NCBI GenBank assembly: GCA_963785075.1
Contig: CAWATW010000003.1
Location: forward strand, 300,773 to 364,772
Source: JAOUGY01 sp963785075
Lineage (GTDB): Bacteria > Actinomycetota > Acidimicrobiia > Spongiisociales > ZC4RG35
DNA: 64,000 bases
Reading direction: 5' to 3'
Within the stretch, counting starts at the first letter, position 1. Each line of letters begins with the position of its first letter. A model generated the notes under the pieces. It worked only from the letters and a program-made list of their open reading frames with translations, was not told the origin of the DNA and did no database searches. Shown piece after piece: positions 1-9,000 of this stretch. Both the position numbers and the translations under genes were made by a program.

Positions 1-1
1 T

Positions 2-1780
2 CGTCACATCGTCGTCGACGCCGGCGGCATCCTCGCCCAGTTCAACGACGCCGGGGTGCTGGACCCACTCGATGTTTCGGCGGCGATGACGCTGTGCCGG
101 CTGCTCGACGAACCCGATGAGCTGGTGGCATTGGCGGCCGCGCTCGCGGTGCGTGGCACGAGATTCGGGCATGTGTGTGTCCGTCTCGAGACCGTTCGCG
201 ACGCAGTCGTCGTCGACGGCGTCGAACCGGATGTCATCGAATCTCTGCCGTGGCCCATTCCCGACGAGTGGCAACGGACCGTGGCTGCGTCCGGGATCGT
301 GGGTGACGGAACCGGTGACGAGCCGTTGGTGGTGGTCGACGACCGGCTCTACCTCGAGCGCTACTTTCGGTACGAGGAGCAGGTGGCCCATCTCATTGCG
401 AGTCGGTGCGAACACCCTCAGAAGACGCTCTCCGCGCCGATGGAGCGAATGCTCACCACACTGCTGGGGGGAGGTCCGAATCGTCAGTTCGATGCCGCCG
501 AAGTGGCCTTGACCCGACGGTTCGCCGTGATCGCCGGCGGGCCGGGTACCGGCAAGACGCACACGGTGGGTGCCCTTCTCGCCGCGCTCGCCGCCGAGGG
601 GCCCGAGCAGTTCCCATCCGTGGCGCTGTGTGCACCCACGGGGAAAGCCGCTGCGCGACTCGGAGAGGCCATTTCGGCAGTGACGCAGCGGGTCCAGGGC
701 GGGGCGATCCAAGAAACTGTCGGCCAGTTGGCGCCGTCGACCATCCACAGACTCCTCGGATGGCGTCCGGGGCGCGGGGTGTTCGTGCATGACGAGAGCT
801 ACCGGCTCCCACACGACATGGTGATCGTCGACGAGATGTCGATGGTCTCGCTTCCGTTGGCGGGCAAGCTCCTGTCGGCGGTTCGAGACGACGCCACCGT
901 CGTGTTGGTGGGAGACCCATTCCAACTGGAGTCGATCGAGGCCGGCACGGTGCTGTCCGACATCGCAGAAACCGAGGGGGAGCGCGTCGACGCCCCGATC
1001 GCCGAACACATCGTTGTGCTCGAACGGGTACATCGCTACGACGCCGACAGCGCCATGGCCGACTTCGCAGAGGCCGTGCGCCAAGGGGATCCCGACGAAG
1101 CGGTGGCGCTGTTGCGTGAAGGACATGATGCTCTGCGCTGGGTCTCCGATCGGGACGAGCCCGAGTTCGGAGACCTTTGGGAGCGGGTGATGGTCACGCG
1201 TTCCGAGGTCATCGACCTTGCCCGCAGCCCATCGAACGCCCGATCCGCCCTCGACGCCCTCACGAGAGTGGCCGTCTTGTGTGCACGTCGGCGGGGACAG
1301 GGGAGTGTGGCGCAATGGGGCCGGGACATCGAGTCCGGTCTCGACCAGCGATTCACCGGGCTCCGCTACGGCGGCGAATGGTATGCCGGCCGGCCGATCA
1401 TGATCACGTCGAACGACTACCGACTCGAGTTGTTCAACGGCGACATAGGGGTCACGGTCGAGTCCGACGACGGTCTGCGGGTCGTGTTCGATCGTGGCGG
1501 CCTTCGTGACTATCAGCCGTCTCGACTGGGCGAGCACGCAACTGTCCACGCCATGACCATCCACAAGTCCCAGGGCTCACAGTTCGACGAAGTGGTCGTG
1601 ATCCTCCCCGACGAGGCGTCGCGGCTGCTCACCCGAGAACTGCTCTACACGGCGGTCACCAGAGCGAGCACGCGGGTCTGGCTCCTCGCCGAGGAATCCG
1701 TCGTCCGACAGGCAGTCGAGAGGTCCGTCGAACGCGCATCGGGGCTGGCTGAACGCTTGTGGCGCGGAACGCCGTCGTAG
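2..1780 (+). CDS. recD: RecD-like exodeoxyribonuclease V alpha subunit (5' end outside window)
   Basis: Superfamily 1 DNA helicase subunit of the RecBCD nuclease, which unwinds and degrades double-strand DNA ends ahead of recombination. The frame is open to the left edge, so the true start lies upstream; a GTG at 56 is only an internal possibility. Motifs visible in order: Walker A GGPGTGKT near 535, Walker B VIVDEMSM near 823, helicase motif V TIHKSQGSQFDE near 1558, and motif VI LLYTAVTRA near 1640. The roughly 590 visible residues are close to the usual RecD length, so little is missing. recB and recC would be expected upstream but cannot be seen. The next gene starts 72 bases later on the same strand and is functionally unrelated. 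Confidence 0.93.
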   Translation, partial: RHIVVDAGGILAQFNDAGVLDPLDVSAAMTLCRLLDEPDELVALAAALAVRGTRFGHVCVRLETVRDAVVVDGVEPDVIESLPWPIPDEWQRTVAASGIVGDGTGDEPLVVVDDRLYLERYFRYEEQVAHLIASRCEHPQKTLSAPMERMLTTLLGGGPNRQFDAAEVALTRRFAVIAGGPGTGKTHTVGALLAALAAEGPEQFPSVALCAPTGKAAARLGEAISAVTQRVQGGAIQETVGQLAPSTIHRLLGWRPGRGVFVHDESYRLPHDMVIVDEMSMVSLPLAGKLLSAVRDDATVVLVGDPFQLESIEAGTVLSDIAETEGERVDAPIAEHIVVLERVHRYDADSAMADFAEAVRQGDPDEAVALLREGHDALRWVSDRDEPEFGDLWERVMVTRSEVIDLARSPSNARSALDALTRVAVLCARRRGQGSVAQWGRDIESGLDQRFTGLRYGGEWYAGRPIMITSNDYRLELFNGDIGVTVESDDGLRVVFDRGGLRDYQPSRLGEHATVHAMTIHKSQGSQFDEVVVILPDEASRLLTRELLYTAVTRASTRVWLLAEESVVRQAVERSVERASGLAERLWRGTPS

Positions 1781-1852
1781 TCACAGCCGCGGCGATCCGG
1801 CGGCACGGACCGCATACACTCGGCCGAGGAGCCCCCATTCGAAGGAGCAGCC

Positions 1853-2326
1853 ATGCCGCAGGTAGCGACCAACCGCCAGGTGGAGCGTGGTGAGCTCGAA
1901 GATTTCGTCCGTCCCCGGCATCAGGGGATCCTCCTGACGAGAAGGCGCGACGGCTGGCCGCAGTCGTCTCTGGTGACGATTGGACTCGATGTCGACGGGC
2001 GGATCGTCGTGTCGTCGTACCCGGAACGGGCGAAGGTCCACAACCTGCGGCGTGATCCGGCGGCATCGATGGTGGTGCTCTCCGACGACTTCGGCGGGGA
2101 ATGGGTGCAGGTCGACGGTCACGCCGAGGTCCTGGATCTCCCCGACGCGCTCGAGCCCCTGGTCGAGTACTTCCGCGTGATCGCAGGCGAACACGACGAT
2201 TGGGACGAGTACCGCCAGGCGATGACGCGCCAGGGCAAGTGCCTCATACGCCTAACGATCGACCGTTGGGGTCCGATCGCCAAGGGCGGGTTTCCCGCTC
2301 GCCTTGTGGAGGGTGCCTCCGACTGA
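1853..2326 (+). CDS. PPOX-class F420-dependent oxidoreductase
   Basis: A 157-residue split-barrel protein of the pyridoxamine-5'-phosphate-oxidase-like class. In actinobacteria this class commonly binds deazaflavin F420 or FMN and reduces small molecules in the cytoplasm. Features seen are an N-terminal substrate-pocket segment (QGILLTRRRDGWPQ), the strand-rich centre with 'RAKVHNLRRDP', and a C-terminal acidic helix (EHDDWDEYR) ending in 'IRLTIDRWGP'. The ATG is preceded by a GAAGGAG ribosome site six bases upstream. It has a shorter relative at 12348-12773 on the other strand. The cofactor and substrate cannot be decided from sequence alone; F420 is preferred because of the short single-domain form and the 'KV(K)NLRRDP' signature. 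Confidence 0.82.
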   Translation: MPQVATNRQVERGELEDFVRPRHQGILLTRRRDGWPQSSLVTIGLDVDGRIVVSSYPERAKVHNLRRDPAASMVVLSDDFGGEWVQVDGHAEVLDLPDALEPLVEYFRVIAGEHDDWDEYRQAMTRQGKCLIRLTIDRWGPIAKGGFPARLVEGASD

Positions 2327-2459
2327 AGATCGACCAGCCGCGCCGGCACGATCGCCGATAGAGTTCAGCCCACGTCCCATGAGCGACAACCGGCGTCGGC
2401 TCTCCGGAGCGGGTGATTGCGACGCAGCCGAGCGGCGCCGGCGGTCGGGTTCGTCTCCG

Positions 2460-3515
2460 ATGAGGGCGCCCATCGGCGTGATCGTGGCGTTCGTGCTGAC
2501 CAGCTGTACGTCGCAGCCGGTCTCCACCACCATGCCCTACCTCGACCCTCCCGTGGTTCCCGATCCGGTGGATGGATTGGAGGCGATCCTGGATCGGGTC
2601 GTCGTTCGGGACGACGCCGGTGCCGTGATGATCGCCTTGATCGACGCCACCGGGGCGACATTCGTCGAGAGGGGAGCCGATCCTGCGGGCAGGCACCTCT
2701 CTCCTGACACGCCGATGCGAATAGGCGGGGTCGGCGCCATGTTCGCGGAGCTCACCACCCTCGTGCTGGCCGACGAGGGAGAGGTCGATCTCGACGCCGG
2801 AGTCAATCGCTATCTCGACGCGACCGGTGTGCCCGATGCCGTTACGGTCGCCGAACTGGTCGAGCACACGAGCGGAATTCCCGACTATGCGATGAGCATC
2901 GAGACGACGGAGAGGCTGCTCGACGTGGCGAGCGTGATGTGGACACCGGCGAGTGCCATCCGCGCCATCGCAGGCCGCACCGCCAGATATCAGAACGGGG
3001 TCCGAACCGAGTTTCCGGCGGCCGACATCCAGCTCCTGTCCCGACTGATCGAGCATGCGGCCGGAGCGTCGATGGCCGAGGCCATGCGGCAGTACCTTCT
3101 CTCCGGCCTGGGTCTGCAGTCGAGCTATCTGGAAGGCTTCGAGGACGGGCCGGCGCCGCTCGGCGGGTACACCTCGATGGGTGCCGACTTCGACTCGGTG
3201 GTGCCCACCGACTATCGCCGCATCACGTGGACTCGCGACACGTGGACCGCGGGCGGAATGATCAGCACCGCCGACGACCTCCACACCGCCTTCCAAGCTG
3301 TCACCGACGGTGCGCTCGGCGATCGCTCCGCGGCGCTCTGGCAGGGGAGTCCGGGTCGAAGCGCCGGAGTGGTCGGATATGCCGACTCGGTGCCGGGTGC
3401 CACCACCGTTGTGGTCCATTCGCCGCGCACGTCGAAGACTGCGGTGCTGATGATCACCTCGGACGCGGCCGCCTACGAGACGATGCTCCCATCGCTCGTC
3501 GAGCTCGTCGGCTGA
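2460..3515 (+). CDS. Lipoprotein with serine beta-lactamase fold, catalytic residues lost
   Basis: A 351-residue relative of class C beta-lactamases and D-alanyl-D-alanine carboxypeptidase-like serine hydrolases. The ATG at 2460 gives a lipoprotein signal peptide with lipobox LTSC, putting the lipidated Cys at residue 16; upstream in-frame starts give a charged, non-signal extension. The family pattern 'TPMRIG....F' is recognisable at residues 85-95, but the S-x-x-K nucleophile/base motif reads G90-V-G-A93. The Tyr-x-Asn motif region reads EFPAAD, and no His-x-Gly triad is seen near the C terminus. The fold is therefore retained while the chemistry is probably absent, suggesting a binding or sensory role at the cell surface. 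Its stop lies only 3 bases from the convergent SLH gene's stop. Compare the apparently active paralogue at 39767. Confidence 0.8.
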   Translation: MRAPIGVIVAFVLTSCTSQPVSTTMPYLDPPVVPDPVDGLEAILDRVVVRDDAGAVMIALIDATGATFVERGADPAGRHLSPDTPMRIGGVGAMFAELTTLVLADEGEVDLDAGVNRYLDATGVPDAVTVAELVEHTSGIPDYAMSIETTERLLDVASVMWTPASAIRAIAGRTARYQNGVRTEFPAADIQLLSRLIEHAAGASMAEAMRQYLLSGLGLQSSYLEGFEDGPAPLGGYTSMGADFDSVVPTDYRRITWTRDTWTAGGMISTADDLHTAFQAVTDGALGDRSAALWQGSPGRSAGVVGYADSVPGATTVVVHSPRTSKTAVLMITSDAAAYETMLPSLVELVG

Positions 3516-3518
3516 CGG

Positions 3519-5291
3519 TCATCCGTCCAGCGCTCGATGGAGGAACGCCGCCATCTGGGCCCGCGTCACGAGATCGTCCGGGCAGTACCGGTCGTTGACG
3601 GGTGGGTTGCAGCCTTTGGTCACGCCGGCGGTTCCGAGCTTGTCGATGTCGGTCTCGAACACGGAGTGGTCGTCGTCGACGAAGAGGTCGCCATCTCCAT
3701 CGTGGGCGCAGCCGATGGCACGAACCAGGAACCCGGCCATCTGGCCCCGGCTGACCACATCGTCCGGGCAGTACCGGTCGTTGACGGGTGGGTTGCAGCC
3801 TTTGGTCACGCCGGCGGTTCCGAGCTTGTCGATGTCGGTCTCGAACACGGAGTGGTCGTCGTCGACGAAGAGGTCACCACCTCCATCGTCTGCGTAGTCC
3901 ATCGCTCTGACCAGCAACGCCGCCATCTGACCTCGTGTCATGTCGAGGTCGGGGCAGAACATGGTGTTGGCGGGCGGGTTGCACCCGCGAGAGATGCCCT
4001 CTGCCGCCAGCCACTCGACGTCGTCGACGAAAGTGTGATCCGAGAGGACGTCGATGAAGCGCTCGGCGCCGGGAGGCCACCCGATCCAGCGGACGTCGAT
4101 CGCAGCTTCGGCGGGATAGTCCCACGCACTCCCAAGGACGACCCAATGGTTCCCGGCCTTGTAGACGGTCCCGGTGGACACGGCAGCCTGGGTGAGCGAT
4201 CCCCGGAGGTCGGTCGGTGCGACTTGGCCCCACGTCTCACCGTCGCCGGATGCCCATATGGAAGCCCCTCGCCCGTCTCCGTCTTGATCGTCGCCCACGG
4301 CGATCAGGGTGCGGTCGTCGGTCGCCACATCGACCACGTATCCCCAGCCGGAACCGCCTTCGTGTGGGAGCGCCACGGAGTCGGTCCAGGCCTTTCCATC
4401 GGCCGAGGTCCACGCACGCGGGCCTTCGAACAGTGTGCCGAGGAGAACGTAGCGGTCGCGATGCCAGATGACCTGGGCGCCGAGCGGACCCTCGCCAAGC
4501 ACGTCGAACCGTGCGTCGGGCGGTGCCTCGGTCCACCTCTCTCCGTTCGCCGACCACCAGGTGCGGAGTGGGCCGGGGGAGTCTGCATCCGTCGCCGTGT
4601 GGCCGATTGCGACGAGAACACGTGCGCCGAAGGAGATCCCCCGGAGGTCGACGGCGTCACTGCCGAACGGTGTACCGGCAACTGCGGCCCACGAGATGCC
4701 GTCGGTCGACATCCATGCCGCCCCCGTTCCGGCTGCTTGTCCGATTGCCACGAAGCCACCGTCGGTCGCGGCCACGTCGACCATCCATGACCCCGTATAG
4801 GCCGGTCCATCGGCCGTCGCGGGACCGAGGATGGGCGGCACGTCGGACGACGCCGTCCACGTGCGGCCGTCCGGTGAAGTCCAGACGGCTGGTGCGGTCT
4901 GCAGTCCACCGAGGTCTCGGCGACCGACTGCCACGTACACGTCGTGCGCGTGGACCACCGACGTGAGGCCGACATCGGCGAGCGTCGCGATCTCGCCCCA
5001 CTCGAACCCGTCGACGGAGTACCACACTGTGGTGGTCAGCTCAGCATTCTCTTCACCGAAGGGGGTTGTGTCGATCGCGACATGTCCTGCCGGCCCGGGG
5101 GCGATGCCTGTGACCGCCAAGCTCGTCTCTGGAAGATCGCCGATCACATCCGGGTGCGACCATTCGAGCTCTGGCGTCAAGGCTTGCACGGGACTCCATG
5201 ACGTGACCGCCAGCAAGACGAGAAGCGCCGTTGGGCTCGTCAAACTGCGAACGAAGCCTGGTCGACGAGTGGATGTCTGAGAGTGGGCCAT
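3519..5291 (-). CDS. Secreted repeat protein with three C-terminal SLH domains
   Basis: A 590-residue exported protein. The ATG at 5291 is preferred because AAGGAGG lies 7 bases upstream and because it places a Sec-type signal (hydrophobic ALLVLLAVTSW, then VQA) near residues 20-40. The body (about 45-400) has repeated 'S-x-DG-x-x-W' motifs typical of BNR/sialidase-like beta-propeller blades. The last ~185 residues carry three S-layer-homology-like modules, each with 'DI..L...GVTKGCNPP' and 'YCPDD.V.R.QMA.FL.RA'. SLH modules usually tether proteins to cell-wall polymers. The last two modules come from an exact DNA duplication (see repeat at 3574). The gene is divergent from the giant DUF11 protein, so the two may share a surface programme. 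Confidence 0.85.
   Translation of the reverse strand: MAHSQTSTRRPGFVRSLTSPTALLVLLAVTSWSPVQALTPELEWSHPDVIGDLPETSLAVTGIAPGPAGHVAIDTTPFGEENAELTTTVWYSVDGFEWGEIATLADVGLTSVVHAHDVYVAVGRRDLGGLQTAPAVWTSPDGRTWTASSDVPPILGPATADGPAYTGSWMVDVAATDGGFVAIGQAAGTGAAWMSTDGISWAAVAGTPFGSDAVDLRGISFGARVLVAIGHTATDADSPGPLRTWWSANGERWTEAPPDARFDVLGEGPLGAQVIWHRDRYVLLGTLFEGPRAWTSADGKAWTDSVALPHEGGSGWGYVVDVATDDRTLIAVGDDQDGDGRGASIWASGDGETWGQVAPTDLRGSLTQAAVSTGTVYKAGNHWVVLGSAWDYPAEAAIDVRWIGWPPGAERFIDVLSDHTFVDDVEWLAAEGISRGCNPPANTMFCPDLDMTRGQMAALLVRAMDYADDGGGDLFVDDDHSVFETDIDKLGTAGVTKGCNPPVNDRYCPDDVVSRGQMAGFLVRAIGCAHDGDGDLFVDDDHSVFETDIDKLGTAGVTKGCNPPVNDRYCPDDLVTRAQMAAFLHRALDG
3574..3875 (-). repeat. Exact 116-bp duplication encoding SLH modules
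   Basis: Bases 3574-3689 and 3760-3875 are identical over 116 bp at a 186-bp offset (62 codons). They encode the second and third SLH modules. Identity at the DNA level, including third codon positions, indicates a recent duplication or ongoing gene conversion. Confidence 0.9.
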
Positions 5292-5601
5292 GCCGTGCCT
5301 CCTTGTCCCGACACGCACGTCGCCCACAGGGCGATCACCGTCCCTCTCTGGTCCACGGTATGGAAGTCGAGCCCGATCGGGAAGTGGCCGAAGACCCCCC
5401 GAAGCAGGCGTCACTGCATGCGTCTGCAATTGGGGCCGAATTTGACCACGCCACTTTGTCGTAAATGCTCCAGTTGCGAGCTAGTCGTTTTGTGTGACTC
5501 CGGAACCATCACACGCGTTTCGGGTGGGGTGTCCGTCGCTCCGATACGGTCGAATACAGAACCGTTCGCGGTTTGTGATGCGAAGGGACAGGAGGGCTCT
5601 C
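5292..5601. other. Divergent intergenic region between two surface-protein genes
   Basis: About 310 bp separate the start of the SLH protein (leftward) from the start of the DUF11 protein (rightward). It must carry both promoters. A TTGACC hexamer sits at 5442-5447 but no well-spaced -10 box follows it, and I saw no strong palindrome. The region is less GC-rich near 5420-5500 than its flanks. Confidence 0.4.
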
Positions 5602-6066
5602 GTGGGACACGTATACAGGTCTCGTACACGCGCGCGCATCGGTGTGCTTTCGATCATTTCATTGGTTGTGACGATGGTCCCAATGGGTGTCCTTCCGGCC
5701 GTGGCCTCGGACAACCTCGTCATCACGGTCGATGTCGACGGCCCTGATGATGTCCCCCTCCAGGAGGACGTCACACAGATGGGATTCGACACGTCTCACT
5801 TGTTCGAAGCCGATCCCTACTACTCCGTCTTCTTCAGTTTCGATGATGTCGCCATGACCGGTGGGAACTCTGGCGATGGGTGTGCCTTCTTCGATGCCGA
5901 TGGAGACGGGTTCGCCGACTTTGCGATGTGCGTGCGTCCTTCGAAGGCGAACCGGCTCAACTGGCCTCCGCCACGCTGTACGACTGCAAGGACTCCGAGA
6001 ACGCCGGCGACCAGGGGGCTCGTTGCCCGTCCACAGGCGGTGGCGGCGACGGCTCGAGTGGTGTGA
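5602..6066 (+). CDS. N-terminal part of giant DUF11 surface protein, before a frameshift
   Basis: This frame supplies the export signal of the giant protein continued in the next entry. The GTG at 5602 follows an AGGAGGG ribosome site at about 5590 and gives a signal peptide: basic RSRTRAR, hydrophobic IGVLSIISLVVTMV, then cleavage after AVA near residue 34. The mature sequence (DNLVITVDVDGPDDVP, then D-x-D-x-D-rich 'DADGDGFADFAMC') runs in frame to about 5931. There the natural continuation 'VRASFEGEPAQLAS' appears in the -1 frame instead. The remaining codons to 6066 (proline/arginine-rich) look like out-of-frame sequence. The junction lies in GTGCGTGCGT, so loss of a 4-bp unit or of one base would explain it. 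An upstream ATG at 5578 lacks a ribosome site. Confidence 0.7.
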   Translation: MGHVYRSRTRARIGVLSIISLVVTMVPMGVLPAVASDNLVITVDVDGPDDVPLQEDVTQMGFDTSHLFEADPYYSVFFSFDDVAMTGGNSGDGCAFFDADGDGFADFAMCVRPSKANRLNWPPPRCTTARTPRTPATRGLVARPQAVAATARVV

Positions 6067-9000
6067 TTGCATCCGACACCGATGGAGACGGCATCTTCGA
6101 GACGGATGGCGACAACAACCTTCTCGCAACTCCGCTGAAGACAAACGTGGAGTCCTTCACGATTTCAAGTCCCGATCCGTTTGCAACTGATCCGAACCAC
6201 CTTCCGGGAGACTGCAGGTTCCCACCGCCCGATGGTGACTGTGTGAACTTCGACACCGGGATCACGTTCCAGATCTTCGTCGATGAGCTCGTGGAACTCT
6301 CTGGACCCAAGCCGACAGCCGAGGTGGCGCTCACCAACGTTTGCAGCTTCACGTCGCTCGATCCCGGATCAGAGCGCAAGGACTGCATCGTCAATCCTGG
6401 GTCCGGGTTCATAAAGATCATCAAGTCCACGACAGGCGGTGATGCAACATTCGACTTCACCCTCGACGGAGATCCCTTCGCTTCGATCACGACGACCGGC
6501 GGGACGGGCTCCACGGGCAACGAGCCGGTGCTCGGTGACGAGACCTATGGCCTCGCGGAGGTCGTGCCGGCAGGTTGGGCACTCGACAGCGCGACTTGTG
6601 ACACAGGGGACGAACCATCCTCCTTGTACGTGGGTGCAGGACAAGTGGTGACCTGCAGCTTTGTCAACAGCCTTGCATTCGTCGCCCCCGACATAAGCGT
6701 TGAGAAGACAGCCGACCCGACACAAGTTGACGAGCCTGGCGGAAACGTCACTTTCACCCTCGTCGTCACAAATGCTGCGACCACCGGGATCGGCGATGCA
6801 ACGCTCGACTCCCTGGTCGACGACATCCACGGGGATCTGAACGGGCAGGGCGACTGTACGGTGCCGCAGCCGCTCCCAGGCGGCGGCTCGTACACGTGTA
6901 CGTTCACGACCACCGTCTCGGGCGACGCCGGGTACAGCGAGACCGACACGGTCACAGCGACAGCGAGCGGTCCCGGCGGCACAGACACCGCCACCGACGA
7001 CGCAGTGGTCATCGTGGCTGACGTTCTGCCCACCGTCGACCTGGTCAAGGATGTCAGCCCTGCCTCGATCGCCGAGCCTGGCGGTGACTTCACCTACACG
7101 CTCACCATCACCAACACGTCGGTTGAACCGGTCACGGTCACGGCCCTCACCGACGACAACCCGCTTCCCGCCGAGTGCACCGAGCTGATCGGCGAGGCGA
7201 TTCCGGCGGGTAGCTCGTTGTCGTGCACGTACACGGTCAGCCAGACCGCGCCGGGCAGCTACGACAACATGGCCTCGGTCACGGTCGAGGACAACGAGGG
7301 CAACCCCGTTTCCGATGATGACGATGCGATGGTGACGGTCGACGATGTGGCGTCTTCGATCGAAGTCGTGAAGTCGGCGACGCCGGAAACTGTGGATGAG
7401 CCGGGCGGTGACGTCGCCTACACGTTCACGGTGAACAACACCTCTGCGGTGGATTCGGTGACGATCGACACGTTGGATGATTCGATTCACGGCGATTTGA
7501 ACGGTCAGGGTGATTGTTCGGTGCCGCAGACGATCGTGGCGGGCGGGTCGTATTCGTGCTCGATCACGGTGGCTGTGTCCGGCAACGCCGGGGACACGAT
7601 CACGAATGTGGCGACGGCTTCCGGTTTCGACGACGACGGCAGCCCCGTTTCCGATGATGACGATGCGGTGGTGACGGTCGACGATGTGGCGTCTTCGATC
7701 GAAGTCGTGAAGTCGGCGACGCCGGAAACTGTGGATGAGCCGGGCGGTGACGTCGCCTACACGTTCACGGTGAACAACACCTCTGCGGTGGATTCGGTGA
7801 CGATCGACACGTTGGATGATTCGATTCACGGCGATTTGAACGGTCAGGGTGATTGTTCGGTGCCGCAGACGATCGTGGCGGGCGGGTCGTATTCGTGCTC
7901 GATCACGGTGGCTGTGTCCGGCAACGCCGGGGACACGATCACGAATGTGGCGACGGCTTCCGGTTTCGACGACGACGGCAGCCCCGTTTCCGATGATGAC
8001 GATGCGGTGGTGACGGTCGACGATGTGGCGTCTTCGATCGAAGTCGTGAAGTCGGCGACGCCGGAAACTGTGGATGAGCCGGGCGGTGACGTCGCCTACA
8101 CGTTCACGGTGAACAACACCTCTGCGGTGGATTCGGTGACGATCGACACGTTGGATGATTCGATTCACGGCGATTTGAACGGTCAGGGTGATTGTTCGGT
8201 GCCGCAGACGATCGTGGCGGGCGGGTCGTATTCGTGCTCGATCACGGTGGCTGTGTCCGGCAACGCCGGGGACACGATCACGAATGTGGCGACGGCTTCC
8301 GGTTTCGACGACGACGGCAGCCCCGTTTCCGATGATGACGATGCGGTGGTGACGGTCAACGATGTGGCGTCTTCGATCGAGGTCGTCAAGCTCGCGGGGA
8401 CCGCTGCAAACGGCGAGATTTACGAGATCCCGGAAAATGGGGGCTTGGTTGGCTTCACGGTGACGATCACCAACACGTCGCCGGTGGACACCGTGACCAT
8501 CGACTCGCTCCTCGACGATCAGTTCAGCCAGTTGATCGGCGCAGCCGACAGCGACTGTGCGGCGGTGACGCTCGCACCAACCGAGAGCGCGACTTGCACG
8601 TTCGACCGAGTGGTGTCCGGCAACGCCGGCGATACTCACGCCAACGTCGTCACCGCCTCCGGGCTCGACGACGACGGAGGACCGGTGTCCGGCTCAGACG
8701 ATGCAGTGGTGGCCTTCACCGATGTTCCATCGGAGATCGAAGTCGTGAAGTCGGCGACGCCGGAAACTGTGGATGAGCCGGGCGGTGACGTCGCCTACAC
8801 GTTCACGGTGAACAACACCTCTGCGGTGGATTCGGTGACGATCGACACGTTGGATGATTCGATTCACGGCGATTTGAACGGTCAGGGTGATTGTTCGGTG
8901 CCGCAGACGATCGTGGCGGGCGGGTCGTATTCGTGCTCGATCACGGTGGCCGTGTCCGGCAACGCCGACGACGTGATCACCAACCTGCTGACCGTTGCCG

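Noticed and set aside
6369..8639. Long minus-strand open frame (756 codons) opposite the DUF11 repeats
   Set aside because: It is the antisense of the repeats, rich in His/Arg/Asp in the same period, with no ribosome site or domain; the plus strand has clear protein families.
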